A stretch of DNA of 46,506 nucleotides from Chloroflexota bacterium (lineage in GTDB: Bacteria; Chloroflexota; Anaerolineae; Promineifilales; Promineifilaceae). The notes beneath the pieces were generated by a model. That model worked only from the letters and a program-made list of their open reading frames with translations, was not told where the DNA came from and searched no databases. How positions within the stretch are numbered: position 1 is the first letter of the stretch; each line of letters begins with the position of its first letter. Shown here in pieces: positions 8,565 through 17,068 of this stretch. The position numbers and the translations under genes were made by a program. The stretch covers positions 1 through 46,506 of the forward strand of contig JAHDEN010000030.1 in assembly GCA_020628815.1 (NCBI GenBank), written 5' to 3'.

Positions 8565-9586
8565 GCGTTAATCGCCTCCAGCATCGCCTGATAGCGAATC
8601 GGTTCTTCCTCAAAAATGTAGCGCACCTCGGTCACAATTACCCCAGATCCACCAATCTCTCGTAATTCGCGGATGGCGTCTGACAAGGCGTCACGCCGCA
8701 CAATAATGTTGATGGCGTACCATTGATTGTCAGCTTCTTGAGTTGGATCATGTGGGACAACTTTTGAAATCGTTGGCCCCTGTAATCCTCGAATGTGCGC
8801 TTTGTCCAACATCATTCGCGATACCGCTTCAGGTGAATCGCCGCGCACGTTGGCTGTGACTGTGTAGCTGTCTTTAGCGCGCAAATAAGCGGCAAAATAC
8901 TCTAGTAGGATGCGGGCGGTGGCTAATACGTCCGGCCGTTCTTTCAGGGCTTGCTTGCTGGCGACTAAAACCCCTTGCGAATGCAGCATCATCCCATCAT
9001 TGATTTGTTTGAGCGAATTGGCCTTAAGCGTGGTCCCCGTTGAAACCAAGTCAACGATGATGTCGGCAAAGTCGATGGCTGGTGCAATTTCTAGCGTTCC
9101 ATCAGCTTTGACCGTTTCAAATGGTTGGATGCCTTTATCCAACATAAACTGCTCGGTTAAATTGGGGAACTTGGTTGCAATACGCAGGGGGTTAAGCTCT
9201 TTTGCCTTTTGTTTTAGGTTGGCTAGGCTGTCCACATCATGCCATTGGCTGGGGACGGCCAAATGCAGTTCACACTGAGAAATACCAAGCTCGTCATGGA
9301 GCACCACGATGTTTTCGCACAGCTCAGGGTTTGATTGTGGGCAGCGCTCGCTTAGCGCATCTAATCCCACAATCGCAAAGTCAAGTGACCCTTGGCGAAT
9401 GCCCCTTACAATGTCATTTTGTCGCTGCCACAGGGCGGTTACGCCGGGTAGGCCACGGATGGTGGCGGTGTATTGGCGCGGGTTGCGCCGTTTGACGGGG
9501 AGCCCGCAGGCATCCATAAAGGCCAACGCGTCCTTTTCCAAGCGGCCGTTGCTTGGGATCGCAAATCGAATATCAGTTCGTGTCAT
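8561..9586 (-). CDS. hisG: ATP phosphoribosyltransferase
   Basis: First enzyme of histidine synthesis, joining ATP to PRPP. The length of 341 residues is above the long-form HisG average of about 300. The N-terminal catalytic part has FAIPSNGRLEKDAL and the PRPP-loop motif DIIVDLVSTGTTLKAN. The last 90 or so residues include a HisG C-terminal ACT-like regulatory domain (PTISKVVPHD; GGSGVIVTEV). Feedback inhibition by histidine is therefore expected. It is the first enzyme gene of the operon, 15 nt after the T-tract of the leader terminator, and has no clear Shine-Dalgarno. Confidence 0.95.
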   Translation of the reverse strand: MTRTDIRFAIPSNGRLEKDALAFMDACGLPVKRRNPRQYTATIRGLPGVTALWQRQNDIVRGIRQGSLDFAIVGLDALSERCPQSNPELCENIVVLHDELGISQCELHLAVPSQWHDVDSLANLKQKAKELNPLRIATKFPNLTEQFMLDKGIQPFETVKADGTLEIAPAIDFADIIVDLVSTGTTLKANSLKQINDGMMLHSQGVLVASKQALKERPDVLATARILLEYFAAYLRAKDSYTVTANVRGDSPEAVSRMMLDKAHIRGLQGPTISKVVPHDPTQEADNQWYAINIIVRRDALSDAIRELREIGGSGVIVTEVRYIFEEEPIRYQAMLEAINA

Positions 9587-9600
9587 AAGTTTTTTGCTGA

Positions 9601-9641
9601 GAAATAAAAAACGCCCACCCTGGATTCCAGGATGGGCGTTG
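9601..9641 (-). terminator. Intrinsic terminator in the his leader (attenuator)
   Basis: Read on the minus strand, the arms 9639-9627 (ACGCCCATCCTGG) and 9623-9611 (CCAGGGTGGGCGT) pair over 13 positions with a 3-nt AAT loop. A T-rich tract (TTTTTATTTC) follows at 9610-9601. The only non-Watson-Crick pair is U-G on the minus-strand RNA, whereas the plus-strand RNA would have a C-A mismatch, so the minus strand is favoured. It lies between the His-rich leader peptide and hisG and would stop transcription before hisG. Confidence 0.88.
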
Positions 9642-9670
9642 AAGATTTTTTACCTATTGGCAACAAGCCA

Positions 9671-9736
9671 TCACCGCATTCCGGAAACTCTTGTAGGGGA
9701 AATATGATGATGGTGGGTTTTGTTGAACAAATTCAT
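9671..9736 (-). CDS. hisL: his operon leader peptide
   Basis: A 21-codon reading frame starting MNLFNKTHHHHISP and ending in Gly-Met-Arg. It has four consecutive His codons (CAC CAT CAT CAT, 9715-9704), far above chance for so short a frame. It ends 30 nt before the terminator hairpin upstream of hisG. The upstream sequence CTGAAAAAG gives only a weak ribosome site. Position, His run and terminator together match the architecture of enterobacterial his leader peptides, though the peptide sequence itself is different. Its product is not expected to act as a protein; its translation is the sensor. Confidence 0.85.
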   Translation of the reverse strand: MNLFNKTHHHHISPTRVSGMR

Positions 9737-9807
9737 CTTTTTCAGTTTAGCAAACGAACTAGGTGATTCCCAGAAATTAGGTAAATTTCTTACTTTAGCG
9801 TTTAAGA

Positions 9808-10215
9808 CTATGCGGTCGCGACATCTTCGGCCGCGATGTAAGTGGGAGTCCAGACACCCAAATACCAAGTCATGACCAAAACGCTGACAACGTGCATTAG
9901 TCCAAGGAAAACCATCGTTCCCAAGTCATTTGCACCGGTCCAAGGACCAAGCATTGAAAGAACACCTAAAATCGTTGCACCCCAGATGAACCAAATACGT
10001 TGGCTTTCACCAGCGAATAATCCCAAAATCCAATACCCTATACAGCCAACTGCTGCACCAATCATACTGGCTGCAATAACTGGTACAGGGCCAATGATTC
10101 CTTGATTGGTGCTCCATGAAATCCCTGCAGCGTTGCCAATAAAGTAAACAACAAGGTTTAAAATGACAGCTACAGCAAAAGTGTAAAAGACATTGAACAA
10201 AATATTTCTAGTCAT
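9808..10215 (-). CDS. Four-TM membrane protein (DUF6069-like)
   Basis: A 135-residue hydrophobic protein with four predicted helices (about residues 8-28, 45-68, 75-93 and 103-122). The overall pattern is like the DUF6069 group of small membrane proteins; this assignment is tentative. A good Shine-Dalgarno (AGGAG, five bases before ATG 10215) supports the start. It lies upstream of the his leader in the same direction with 71 bp between, and no terminator is visible in that gap, so read-through into the his leader is possible. Function unknown. Confidence 0.75.
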   Translation of the reverse strand: MTRNILFNVFYTFAVAVILNLVVYFIGNAAGISWSTNQGIIGPVPVIAASMIGAAVGCIGYWILGLFAGESQRIWFIWGATILGVLSMLGPWTGANDLGTMVFLGLMHVVSVLVMTWYLGVWTPTYIAAEDVATA

Positions 10216-10754
10216 GTTTTTCTCCTAGTTTCCTATGTATATGTAGACCCTTAATAATCAGGTAGCTTAAAAAACGAGTGCTCTCTACTTTTCCTACGTC
10301 AACAAAGTTTGAAAGTTGCGAGAGCCGCAATCAAACATCGCTATTTTGCGAATATTGTTGCACATGTTACTAGTTTAGTCACATTCGAGCTGTGCCAGAT
10401 ACGCAAAAATACTTAATTTAGCGTTTAAAGTTGTCTTTTCCCGTTTAACTACATAAAATCTTGCAAATTGTATAACAGATTACAATTTTTTGTATATTTT
10501 TTCGTTTTTCCCGTTAACTGGCAATTTTTCAACGGGCAAACAAAACCTGATACGAAATTAACTGTCGCCGTTAAAAAGAGAAATCAACTTGAATATGACG
10601 TTTGAAACTTGTTGAGACATTCCCCGTAAAGGCGAAAAGCAACAAAAAACGAGCGATTCTACACCTCTCACTAACGCCACGTCTCTCTTTTGAGCAGAAC
10701 GGCACATTATTGTTTTCATTTCGACCAGCTATTCTGAAGAAGGAGGAATTTTTC
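10216..10754. other. Divergent intergenic region, AT-rich
   Basis: A 539-bp gap between divergent genes. I see no RNA gene or convincing ORF. It holds AT-rich stretches and an imperfect inverted pair CCCGTT (10510-10515) and AACGGG (10531-10536). The words CCCGTTTAAC and CCCGTTAACT recur, and AGCGTTTAAAG is related. No -35/-10 pair with good spacing could be fixed. It should contain the promoters of both flanking genes. Confidence 0.5.
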
Positions 10755-12674
10755 ATGAACTGGATCGTCGCCTTGGTTATAGGCTTAATTGTTGGATGGT
10801 TTCTTGAAATGTTAGTCGACTGGTTTTACTGGCGACTACGTGAGGACGAGGGATCTGCAGTCGTTAATTGTAGTGATGTAACGACAAAGTACGAAGGACA
10901 GCTACAAGAACTTAAATTACAACTCGACAGATATAAAGGTGATTTAAGCGCGCGTGATACTGAAATATCAGGATTAAACGCTAGCTTAAAGACCAAAGAT
11001 GTAGAAATTGGTGATTTAAACGTTGCGCTCGGTGAGCGTGATGTGGAAGTTGAAGGTCTACGCGGCCGCCTGTTAGGTGGAATGCGCAGCCCCGGTTGGT
11101 TCGATTGGGGAGAATATGATTTCTTCAATTGGAACGCAGGTGACGATGTAGAATTTATCGGAACCGGCGATGCTGGTGGTACGGTTGATGTCACCTATGG
11201 TGGAGATGTTGTTGGTAACGCTGATGTTGATGCTGACGGCAACTGGAAATTCCCATGGGCTGTTCCGGCCGCTTTCTTACCAGGTATGCTCGGCTTTGTT
11301 CGTCGCGATCGTGACGGTTTAGAAGTTGATGCATCACGTGGTGAAATGGCTGCTGCTATCGACGCAAAAATGCCAGCTGTTGCTGTAGAAGCTGCAATGC
11401 CTGAAGTTGATGTGGCTGTAGAAGCACCATCTGTTGACGTTGATGTTGACAGCCCTCGCCGCTGGTTTAACTGGGGCGATTGGGACTTTGGCAACTGGGG
11501 TGAAGGCGAAGAGCGCGAACTTTCAGGCGTTGGCGAACCAGGTGGTTCGGTTGATGTCTCTTATGATGGCGAATTTGTTGGAACCGCTGAAGTCGACAAC
11601 GATGGAAAATGGTCTTTCCCATTCAAAGTACCTGCCATGTTTGCAGCTGGCGGCCTAGGCTTGCTAACCCGCAATCGTGATGGTGTTGAACTAGATGCTG
11701 AATTGCCTGATGCAAGTCTGAATCTGGATGCTTCAGCCCCTAGCGTAGATACCAATATTGATTTGGGTATCGCTGGTGCTGCTGCGGCTGGCGCAACTGC
11801 GGCCGGCTTAGGCGGAGCATTTGTTGATCTTGTTAACGATACAACTCAAACAACAATTCGCTTAGAGGATATCGAAGGGGATGACTTGACTAAGATTTGG
11901 GGTATTGGTCCAAAAACCAAACTCAACTTCTATCGTCGCGGCATCACCACCTTTGAAGGATTCGCCAATATCGATGAGGGAACCCTCAAAGAGATTATGG
12001 CAGAATCAAAGTTAATGAGCGCACGCATCCCTAAAAACCCACACGCAGACTGGACCGGCTTGGCCGCTTTAGCCGCGAAAGGGGATTGGGCTGGGTTTGA
12101 CTCGATGACTTCAAAAATCAAACCACCTGAACCAGAACGCAAAAAGAAACGCAAAAAAGCGATCAAGCTTGATGGCGATAAATTGAGCGATATTTCTGGA
12201 ATCGGCCGTGGTACATGGAAAGCTCTGCACGGTATGGGGTATGACTCATACGCTAAGTTAGCAGGCATTTCTGTGGAAGAAGTTGAACAGGCGATGAAGA
12301 AATCTCGCGCATTGAATGCTCCTGGCGCACCAACTCCAACAGAGGCACATGCTTCTTGGACCGAGTTAGCCGGTTATGCGGCCAATGGTGACTGGGCCAG
12401 CTTTAATGCTGTGAATGCTGGTGTTGAAGCGGTAATTACTGAAACCGTGACAACCCCAACCCGCTTTGACTCAATGGGCTATGACTTCTCAGATTGGGAA
12501 GGTGGCCAAGATCGTTCAATCTTCGGCCGTGAGGCTGCTGGAGCGGTTATTAATTTCTTCTACGATGGCCAGAAAATTGGCGAAACAGTTGCCGGAGACG
12601 ATGGCGCGTGGGAATTCCCATTCCAAGTTCCAAACGGCTTTGATCCCTCTTTAATGGCATTCACGATGAGCTAA
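10755..12674 (+). CDS. Membrane-anchored protein with three Ig-like modules and two helix-hairpin-helix domains
   Basis: A 639-residue protein of unknown function. ATG 10755 follows a strong AAGGAGGA site; an in-frame ATG at 10602 has no such support. Order: TM helix (about 4-22), a coiled-coil-like segment with heptad-style repeats (about 45-100), Ig-like module 1 (about 114-175), module 2 (about 236-300), Ala/Gly-rich linker, two helix-hairpin-helix domains (IWGIGPKTKLNFYRRG near 376; ISGIGRGTWKALHGMG near 475), and module 3 (about 569-636). Each Ig-like module has a W/F-D-W lead and a G-x-x-x-x-DG-x-W-x-FP core. The HHH domains resemble the soluble HHH/H3TH module also found in the gene at 15493. 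It is probably co-transcribed with 12729-14933. Confidence 0.85.
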   Translation: MNWIVALVIGLIVGWFLEMLVDWFYWRLREDEGSAVVNCSDVTTKYEGQLQELKLQLDRYKGDLSARDTEISGLNASLKTKDVEIGDLNVALGERDVEVEGLRGRLLGGMRSPGWFDWGEYDFFNWNAGDDVEFIGTGDAGGTVDVTYGGDVVGNADVDADGNWKFPWAVPAAFLPGMLGFVRRDRDGLEVDASRGEMAAAIDAKMPAVAVEAAMPEVDVAVEAPSVDVDVDSPRRWFNWGDWDFGNWGEGEERELSGVGEPGGSVDVSYDGEFVGTAEVDNDGKWSFPFKVPAMFAAGGLGLLTRNRDGVELDAELPDASLNLDASAPSVDTNIDLGIAGAAAAGATAAGLGGAFVDLVNDTTQTTIRLEDIEGDDLTKIWGIGPKTKLNFYRRGITTFEGFANIDEGTLKEIMAESKLMSARIPKNPHADWTGLAALAAKGDWAGFDSMTSKIKPPEPERKKKRKKAIKLDGDKLSDISGIGRGTWKALHGMGYDSYAKLAGISVEEVEQAMKKSRALNAPGAPTPTEAHASWTELAGYAANGDWASFNAVNAGVEAVITETVTTPTRFDSMGYDFSDWEGGQDRSIFGREAAGAVINFFYDGQKIGETVAGDDGAWEFPFQVPNGFDPSLMAFTMS

Positions 12675-12728
12675 TCATTTTGATTTAGTCCCAGCCTCGC
12701 TTACGAAGTTGGGTAGGAATATAACATC

Positions 12729-14933
12729 GTGAAAACAGAAACATACTGTAGAAAAACGGTACGAGGCCGGATCAGAGATTTCTTTGCTGATCATTCGGTC
12801 AACCAATTTGACACATGGAAATGGGGCGGCCTAATTCTATTAGCCTCTTTACTAGGGTTACTCGCACTTGCTGGTTGTGCTGGTCAAGCGCCAACGCTTG
12901 AAGGACCACGCTATAGCCGGGCTGGCGCCGTAACTTTAAACGGAACCGGTACCCCCGGAACTTTAGTAGAGATTCTTGATGAAAATGGAAATCAGATCGA
13001 TACAACAACGGTAGGAGCTACTGGCGCATGGTCAGTTCCTTCTAACTTTGAAGTAGGCGACCACAACTTGAAGGTGCGTCAGATTTCTCGCCCACGTTTG
13101 GGCAGAACGGCTGACAATCCGCTTGTATTAGCTGAAGGCAACCAAGGTCGCGGTATTTTAACCACCTACGACCTCCCGAGTGTGACTGGACCATCAGGCA
13201 ATCTGAATCCAGGTTTGATCGCACTTGCGGGTGCTGGAACGGCCGGATCTTTGATCGAGCTATTTGCTAATGGTGAATCGCTAGGCATTACAGAAGTGGG
13301 TGCAGACGGCCGGTGGTCGTTAGACGCTGACTTACCAGATGCAGGTTCATACGACATTTCAGCTAAATTGCTCGATCCAGATGGCAACATTTTGGGTCAA
13401 GTAGATGGTCCAAGTTTGGGTCTAGCTGCTGGATTTGTCCCATTGGCTGCAAACGGCCGCATTCAACCAGGAACGTTCTCCACATCTGACAATACAACCG
13501 CAAGCGGACCAATTAGCTGGTCTGGAACCGGTATGCCCGGCCGCACGGTTGAGCTAATTGCCAACGGTCAGAAGATTGGTGAGACAGTTATCGGTGCAGA
13601 TGGCACTTGGTCAATTAGTGACGTAAATGCCGACTTAAATATCGCTACCAACCTCGTTACAGCACGTATGCTAGACGACAACGGCGATGTTCTAGGTAGC
13701 CCGATTACTGATACGATCCGCCTGTCAGCTGATAATGTAGATGGCTATGTGGTTGCTCCACCGCCAGAACCACCAACAGAAGACGGAATCGCCGTAACAA
13801 TTGACTCTGTTGATACCAACGAGGCTGGAATCACTACGTTAGTGGGTACAGCTCCTGCGGGTGAAACAGTTCAAATCTGGGTTAATGAAGAATTTGTTGG
13901 CACAGTTGTTGCAGACGATGCTGGAAATTGGTCTCTATCAGGCTACTTCCCAGTAGGCGAGCACATTGCTCAAGCGGCAATCGGTGACGGAGATGACTTC
14001 GCAGCTGTATCAGACGTTGTTGATATCATCGTCGATGCGAACGCTTTGACCGGAGACGGTACACCACCTGCCGGTAAGGCATGGGTACGCGTTGTTAGCC
14101 AAAGTGAAATTGACGCTCGTAACGATGGCACGTTTGATGACCGCTTCTTAAGTGGATCGGCCGCAATCGCAATGATCCTCGACGCATCTTGGTCAATGAC
14201 CTTACCAATCGACAGCAATGCTGAAGCAGATCGCTTGACGCGACAAGATCCAAATAACCGGATCAACATCGCCAAGAGTGAGATGATCAATTTGATTAAT
14301 GACACGATTCCACAAGGAACACCCGTTGCCCTGCGTTCGCTTGGTAACCGAGGTGGAAACTTGGGATGTGTTACGGCTCTCGAATACCCATTACAAGGGA
14401 TGAATCGTGCGGACATAACGGCCGCAATCAACGATGTATCTCCTGGGTTTAACACCAATACCCCATTAGCGGCAACGTTGGCACAGATCCCTAGTGACTT
14501 AGCTGACGCAGGTGATCGTGAGCGTGTCGTTATCTTGCTGACAGACGGCGAAGAGAAATGTGGTGGCGATGTAGATGCTGCGATTGACTCTCTGATCCAA
14601 GAAGGCATTAGCCTCCGCCTGAATATCATTGGATTTGCAGTAAATGATGCTGCTGTCCGTGAGAAACTTGAAGGTTGGGCTACCCGCGGTAACGGCTTCT
14701 ACTTCGATGCATCAGACGCATCGGGCTTGGGTGACGCACTCCAAAACTCATTGGCTAGCGTGTATCAACTGCTAAACAATGACAACGAGACGGTCGCCAC
14801 AGGTGTTGTAGGCTCTGACCCTATCGAAGTTGATCCTGGTATCTATACCATCCGGATTACTTCGGCCGAAGGATTCTCAACGAATAAAATCGTTGTGCCA
14901 ACGAACTCGGCGGTTCAGGTTACTGTGAAGTAA
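12729..14933 (+). CDS. Cell-surface lipoprotein with Ig-like repeats and a von Willebrand A domain
   Basis: A 734-residue protein with a GTG start, TAGGAAT upstream, and a 54-bp gap from the preceding gene. A polar N-terminus of about 35 residues precedes a hydrophobic segment ending in the lipobox LLALAGC, so lipid anchoring or a simple membrane anchor is likely. Four Ig-like repeats follow (about 60-120, 155-220, 255-325, 350-430), each with G-T-G-x-PG and a DG-x-W core, the same module as in the gene before. The vWA domain (about 478-675) has an intact MIDAS: DASWS near 484, a Thr in NTNTPLA, and LTDGEE. The last 60 residues look like a PEGA-type strand-rich domain. It likely binds a ligand or partner protein in a metal-dependent way. 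Confidence 0.88.
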   Translation: MKTETYCRKTVRGRIRDFFADHSVNQFDTWKWGGLILLASLLGLLALAGCAGQAPTLEGPRYSRAGAVTLNGTGTPGTLVEILDENGNQIDTTTVGATGAWSVPSNFEVGDHNLKVRQISRPRLGRTADNPLVLAEGNQGRGILTTYDLPSVTGPSGNLNPGLIALAGAGTAGSLIELFANGESLGITEVGADGRWSLDADLPDAGSYDISAKLLDPDGNILGQVDGPSLGLAAGFVPLAANGRIQPGTFSTSDNTTASGPISWSGTGMPGRTVELIANGQKIGETVIGADGTWSISDVNADLNIATNLVTARMLDDNGDVLGSPITDTIRLSADNVDGYVVAPPPEPPTEDGIAVTIDSVDTNEAGITTLVGTAPAGETVQIWVNEEFVGTVVADDAGNWSLSGYFPVGEHIAQAAIGDGDDFAAVSDVVDIIVDANALTGDGTPPAGKAWVRVVSQSEIDARNDGTFDDRFLSGSAAIAMILDASWSMTLPIDSNAEADRLTRQDPNNRINIAKSEMINLINDTIPQGTPVALRSLGNRGGNLGCVTALEYPLQGMNRADITAAINDVSPGFNTNTPLAATLAQIPSDLADAGDRERVVILLTDGEEKCGGDVDAAIDSLIQEGISLRLNIIGFAVNDAAVREKLEGWATRGNGFYFDASDASGLGDALQNSLASVYQLLNNDNETVATGVVGSDPIEVDPGIYTIRITSAEGFSTNKIVVPTNSAVQVTVK

Positions 14934-14959
14934 TTCACTATCTTTAGTTGATTAATACG

Positions 14960-14997
14960 GGCCGCAGAGATGAAATAAGCTCTGCGGCCTTTTTGTT
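14960..14997 (+). terminator. Intrinsic terminator after the vWA lipoprotein gene
   Basis: A perfect 10-bp stem, GGCCGCAGAG (14960-14969) with CTCTGCGGCC (14980-14989), has a 10-nt loop and is followed by TTTTTGTTT. It closes the two-gene unit 10755-14933. Confidence 0.93.
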
Positions 14998-15097
14998 TAC
15001 CATTTGTTATTTCGATAAGGCTATAATTAAGGAATGTAGATAAAATTATTGTTCCTAAGACTCTTTGAGCCTAAAGACCGTAATGTGAGTTGAAGAT

Positions 15098-15475
15098 ATG
15101 AATCCATTTACCCGATTTTTGAAACAGTGGACCCAAAGCAAACCGGAACTGGCTGAGTTTATTACCCACTGGGACACGCTTGAAGCATTGTCGATTCGTG
15201 TTTATAAAGCGGCCGGTGCCTCGGCCGAAGATGAAGCGAGCTATCAGCGAATAAAGCGATTTATGGATTCAAATTACCAGTCGGTTGCGAAAGAGTTAGA
15301 GCCGTTTTGGCAGGAATCTGAAGTAGGTGGAGAATTGGATCATGCTGATCCATTCCAATATCTGTTTCAATATTCAAATGCTGACGGGTTTGTAGGCAAC
15401 TGGGCCGCGCTACAGCATTTACCGGCCGCTCGTGAAGCATTAAACGGTTTATTGGTGAAATTAGGACAAGGCTAA
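15098..15475 (+). CDS. Hypothetical protein
   Basis: A 125-residue soluble, mostly helical protein that I do not recognise. It has a basic N-terminus (FLKQWTQSKPELAEF), an acidic middle and no membrane segment or metal motif. A TATAAT at 15022-15027 lies a suitable distance upstream, but no good -35 is visible. The gene starts just after the terminator of the previous unit and ends 17 bp before the HHH gene at 15493, so the two are probably an operon. Codon use and CGGCCG content match the neighbours, supporting it as a real gene. Confidence 0.72.
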   Translation: MNPFTRFLKQWTQSKPELAEFITHWDTLEALSIRVYKAAGASAEDEASYQRIKRFMDSNYQSVAKELEPFWQESEVGGELDHADPFQYLFQYSNADGFVGNWAALQHLPAAREALNGLLVKLGQG

Positions 15476-15492
15476 ACGGCCGAAGAGGAATT

Positions 15493-15903
15493 ATGTTTGC
15501 TCGATTATTTTATATTGCAGCTGGGTTTGCTGTGGGCTATATGCTAGACAGCTTGCGCCAACAAAATCAAGGCTCTGAAACAGAGGTTTCAGATATCCCT
15601 GTTATAGATTTGACTGACGTGGCTAACGTGACTGAAAGCGTTAACGGTAGCGCCAAAGTCGTGCAAAGCACAAGTGCAGAGCCCGCGTCAGCTCCTGAAG
15701 CGGATGTTCATGATTCACCCGCTTTTTTAAAACAAATTAATGGGATTGGGCCCACCTATGCCAAAAGAATATTTGCAGCAGGGATAAATTCATTGCAGTT
15801 GCTGGCTTCTAAGACTCCGGCCGAACTAATGGAGATTTCAAAAGTTCGTAGCCAAGAAAAGGCTCAAGATTGGATCGATCAAGCTAAAAATCTAGCCGCA
15901 TAA
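15493..15903 (+). CDS. Membrane-anchored helix-hairpin-helix protein
   Basis: A 136-residue protein. A short TM helix (about 3-18, LFYIAAGFAVGYML) is followed by a flexible Ser/Ala/Glu-rich linker (about 25-75) and a C-terminal helix-hairpin-helix domain (about 78-133) with LKQINGIGPTYAKRIFAAGI. The domain is of the same kind as the two HHH copies in the protein at 10755-12674. Such domains bind DNA or mediate protein contacts; which applies here is unknown. The ribosome site AGAGGAATT precedes the ATG. A bidirectional terminator follows. Confidence 0.85.
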   Translation: MFARLFYIAAGFAVGYMLDSLRQQNQGSETEVSDIPVIDLTDVANVTESVNGSAKVVQSTSAEPASAPEADVHDSPAFLKQINGIGPTYAKRIFAAGINSLQLLASKTPAELMEISKVRSQEKAQDWIDQAKNLAA

Positions 15904-15937
15904 ACCCGGTTAACATACACAATTAAAGCAAAATAAA

Positions 15938-15973
15938 AAGCCGCTCCAACACACGCTTGGGGCGGCTTTTTTG
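15938..15973. terminator. Bidirectional intrinsic terminator
   Basis: AAGCCGCTCCAA (15938-15949) pairs with TTGGGGCGGCTT (15957-15968) across 12 positions with one T-G wobble and a 7-nt loop. It has T-runs on the plus-strand side and A-runs on the other, so it can serve both convergent genes, 15493-15903 and 16004-16918. Confidence 0.9.
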
Positions 15974-16003
15974 TTTTTATTTCGATGTGATCAGACCAAG
16001 CCG

Positions 16004-16918
16004 TTACTTGTCAGAATAGACAATATCTTTTAAAGCCCTGAGTGGTTGATCAAAATCAAAGCTGAATCCGGCTTCAACTAGTTTGTCTGCATTTGTTCGC
16101 TGGCTACCCAGCAGCAAAATAGACATTTCGCCCAGCGCGGCTTTGAGTGCAAAAACGGGGGTGGGTGCAAAAGCCGGCCGGCTAAGAACCTTGCCTAAGG
16201 TGCGTGCAAATGTTCGGTTGCGTACGACGTTGGGGGAAGACAGATTAAAGGCACCTTCGGCCGCATCATTTTCTAGCAGCCAAACCATCGCTTTTAGCTG
16301 GTCATCAATATGAATCCATGGGAACCACATGCCGCCCCCTCCATATGGACCACCCGCGAATAGTTTGAAGGGCAATATCATTTTTGGGAGAGCGCCACCT
16401 TGTGTTGAAAGCACAACTCCGGTTCGCATAAAAACCAGTCTGGTATGCTCTGCGGCCGGTTTTGCGGCCGATTCCCAAGCTTTGGTTACGTCGGCCAAAA
16501 AGTCTTGGCCAGGGGCAGAATTTTCCGTTAGCTCTTCATCTCCACGATCGCCATAGAAACCAACGGCCGAGCCTTGCAGAAGCACTTGTGGCTTAACCTC
16601 TGCCTCTTCAATCGCTTGTACTACCGCTTTGGTTGCCTGTAAGCGACTATCAAGGATGAGGTCTTTACGAGCGGCCGTCCAGCGTTTATCCCCAATCCCC
16701 GCACCGGCTAAGTTGATTACCGCTTTTGCGCCGTTGACCAAGTCACCCCAGCCGTCAGTAGTTAAACCGTCCCACTTAACTGCTGAAGCACCTTTGGGTA
16801 AGCCCAACACCTTTTGAGGCGAACGACTCAGAACTATAACTTCGTATCCTTTTTGAGTAAGGCGGTCTACCAAGGGGCGACCAATCAATCCAGAACCACC
16901 GGGAATGATAATGCGCAT
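16004..16918 (-). CDS. TIGR01777-family SDR epimerase (YfcH-like)
   Basis: A 304-residue NAD(P)-dependent SDR-fold protein. The Rossmann motif GGSGLIGRPLVDRL is at residues 7-20. VINLAGAGIGDKRW, LLQGSAVGFYGDRGDE (the usual Tyr region) and FPWIHIDDQLKAMVWLLE are signatures of the TIGR01777/YfcH group. The reaction of this group is not established. It is a single gene between a bidirectional terminator and the CarH-like regulator, which is transcribed in the same direction 150 bp upstream. Start ATG 16918 fits the usual N-terminus MRIIIPGGSG. Confidence 0.93.
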   Translation of the reverse strand: MRIIIPGGSGLIGRPLVDRLTQKGYEVIVLSRSPQKVLGLPKGASAVKWDGLTTDGWGDLVNGAKAVINLAGAGIGDKRWTAARKDLILDSRLQATKAVVQAIEEAEVKPQVLLQGSAVGFYGDRGDEELTENSAPGQDFLADVTKAWESAAKPAAEHTRLVFMRTGVVLSTQGGALPKMILPFKLFAGGPYGGGGMWFPWIHIDDQLKAMVWLLENDAAEGAFNLSSPNVVRNRTFARTLGKVLSRPAFAPTPVFALKAALGEMSILLLGSQRTNADKLVEAGFSFDFDQPLRALKDIVYSDK

Positions 16919-17068
16919 AACACGTCTCCAATAGTATGTTTTTGTAGTTTGATTGTTTGTGGAAGATAGCTTAAGGAACGCAGATTAGACAAATGCTACG
17001 GGAGCACTAAATTCCGGTGTTCCTGCTCAACTGAAGATTAAATTGCGACAGTTGTTTGATTTTAAGCC

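Larger units (their letters stand above)
9601..9736 (-). promoter_or_regulatory. Histidine operon attenuator region
   Basis: Three alternative pairings can be read on the minus strand. Segment 1, CCATCA inside the His codons (9713-9708), can pair with segment 2, TGATGG (9673-9668), which contains the leader stop codon. The GATGG of segment 2 can instead pair with CCATC (9635-9631) in the first arm of the terminator. A ribosome stalled at the His codons would mask segment 1 and free segment 2 to disrupt the terminator. This is the classical attenuation logic; the 5-6 bp pairings are short, so the mechanism is inferred. Confidence 0.7.

Noticed and set aside
10602..10754. Longer start for the Ig-like/HHH protein
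   Set aside because: ATG 10755 has a strong AAGGAGGA site and a TM helix at once; the added 51 residues have no ribosome site and look like intergenic sequence.
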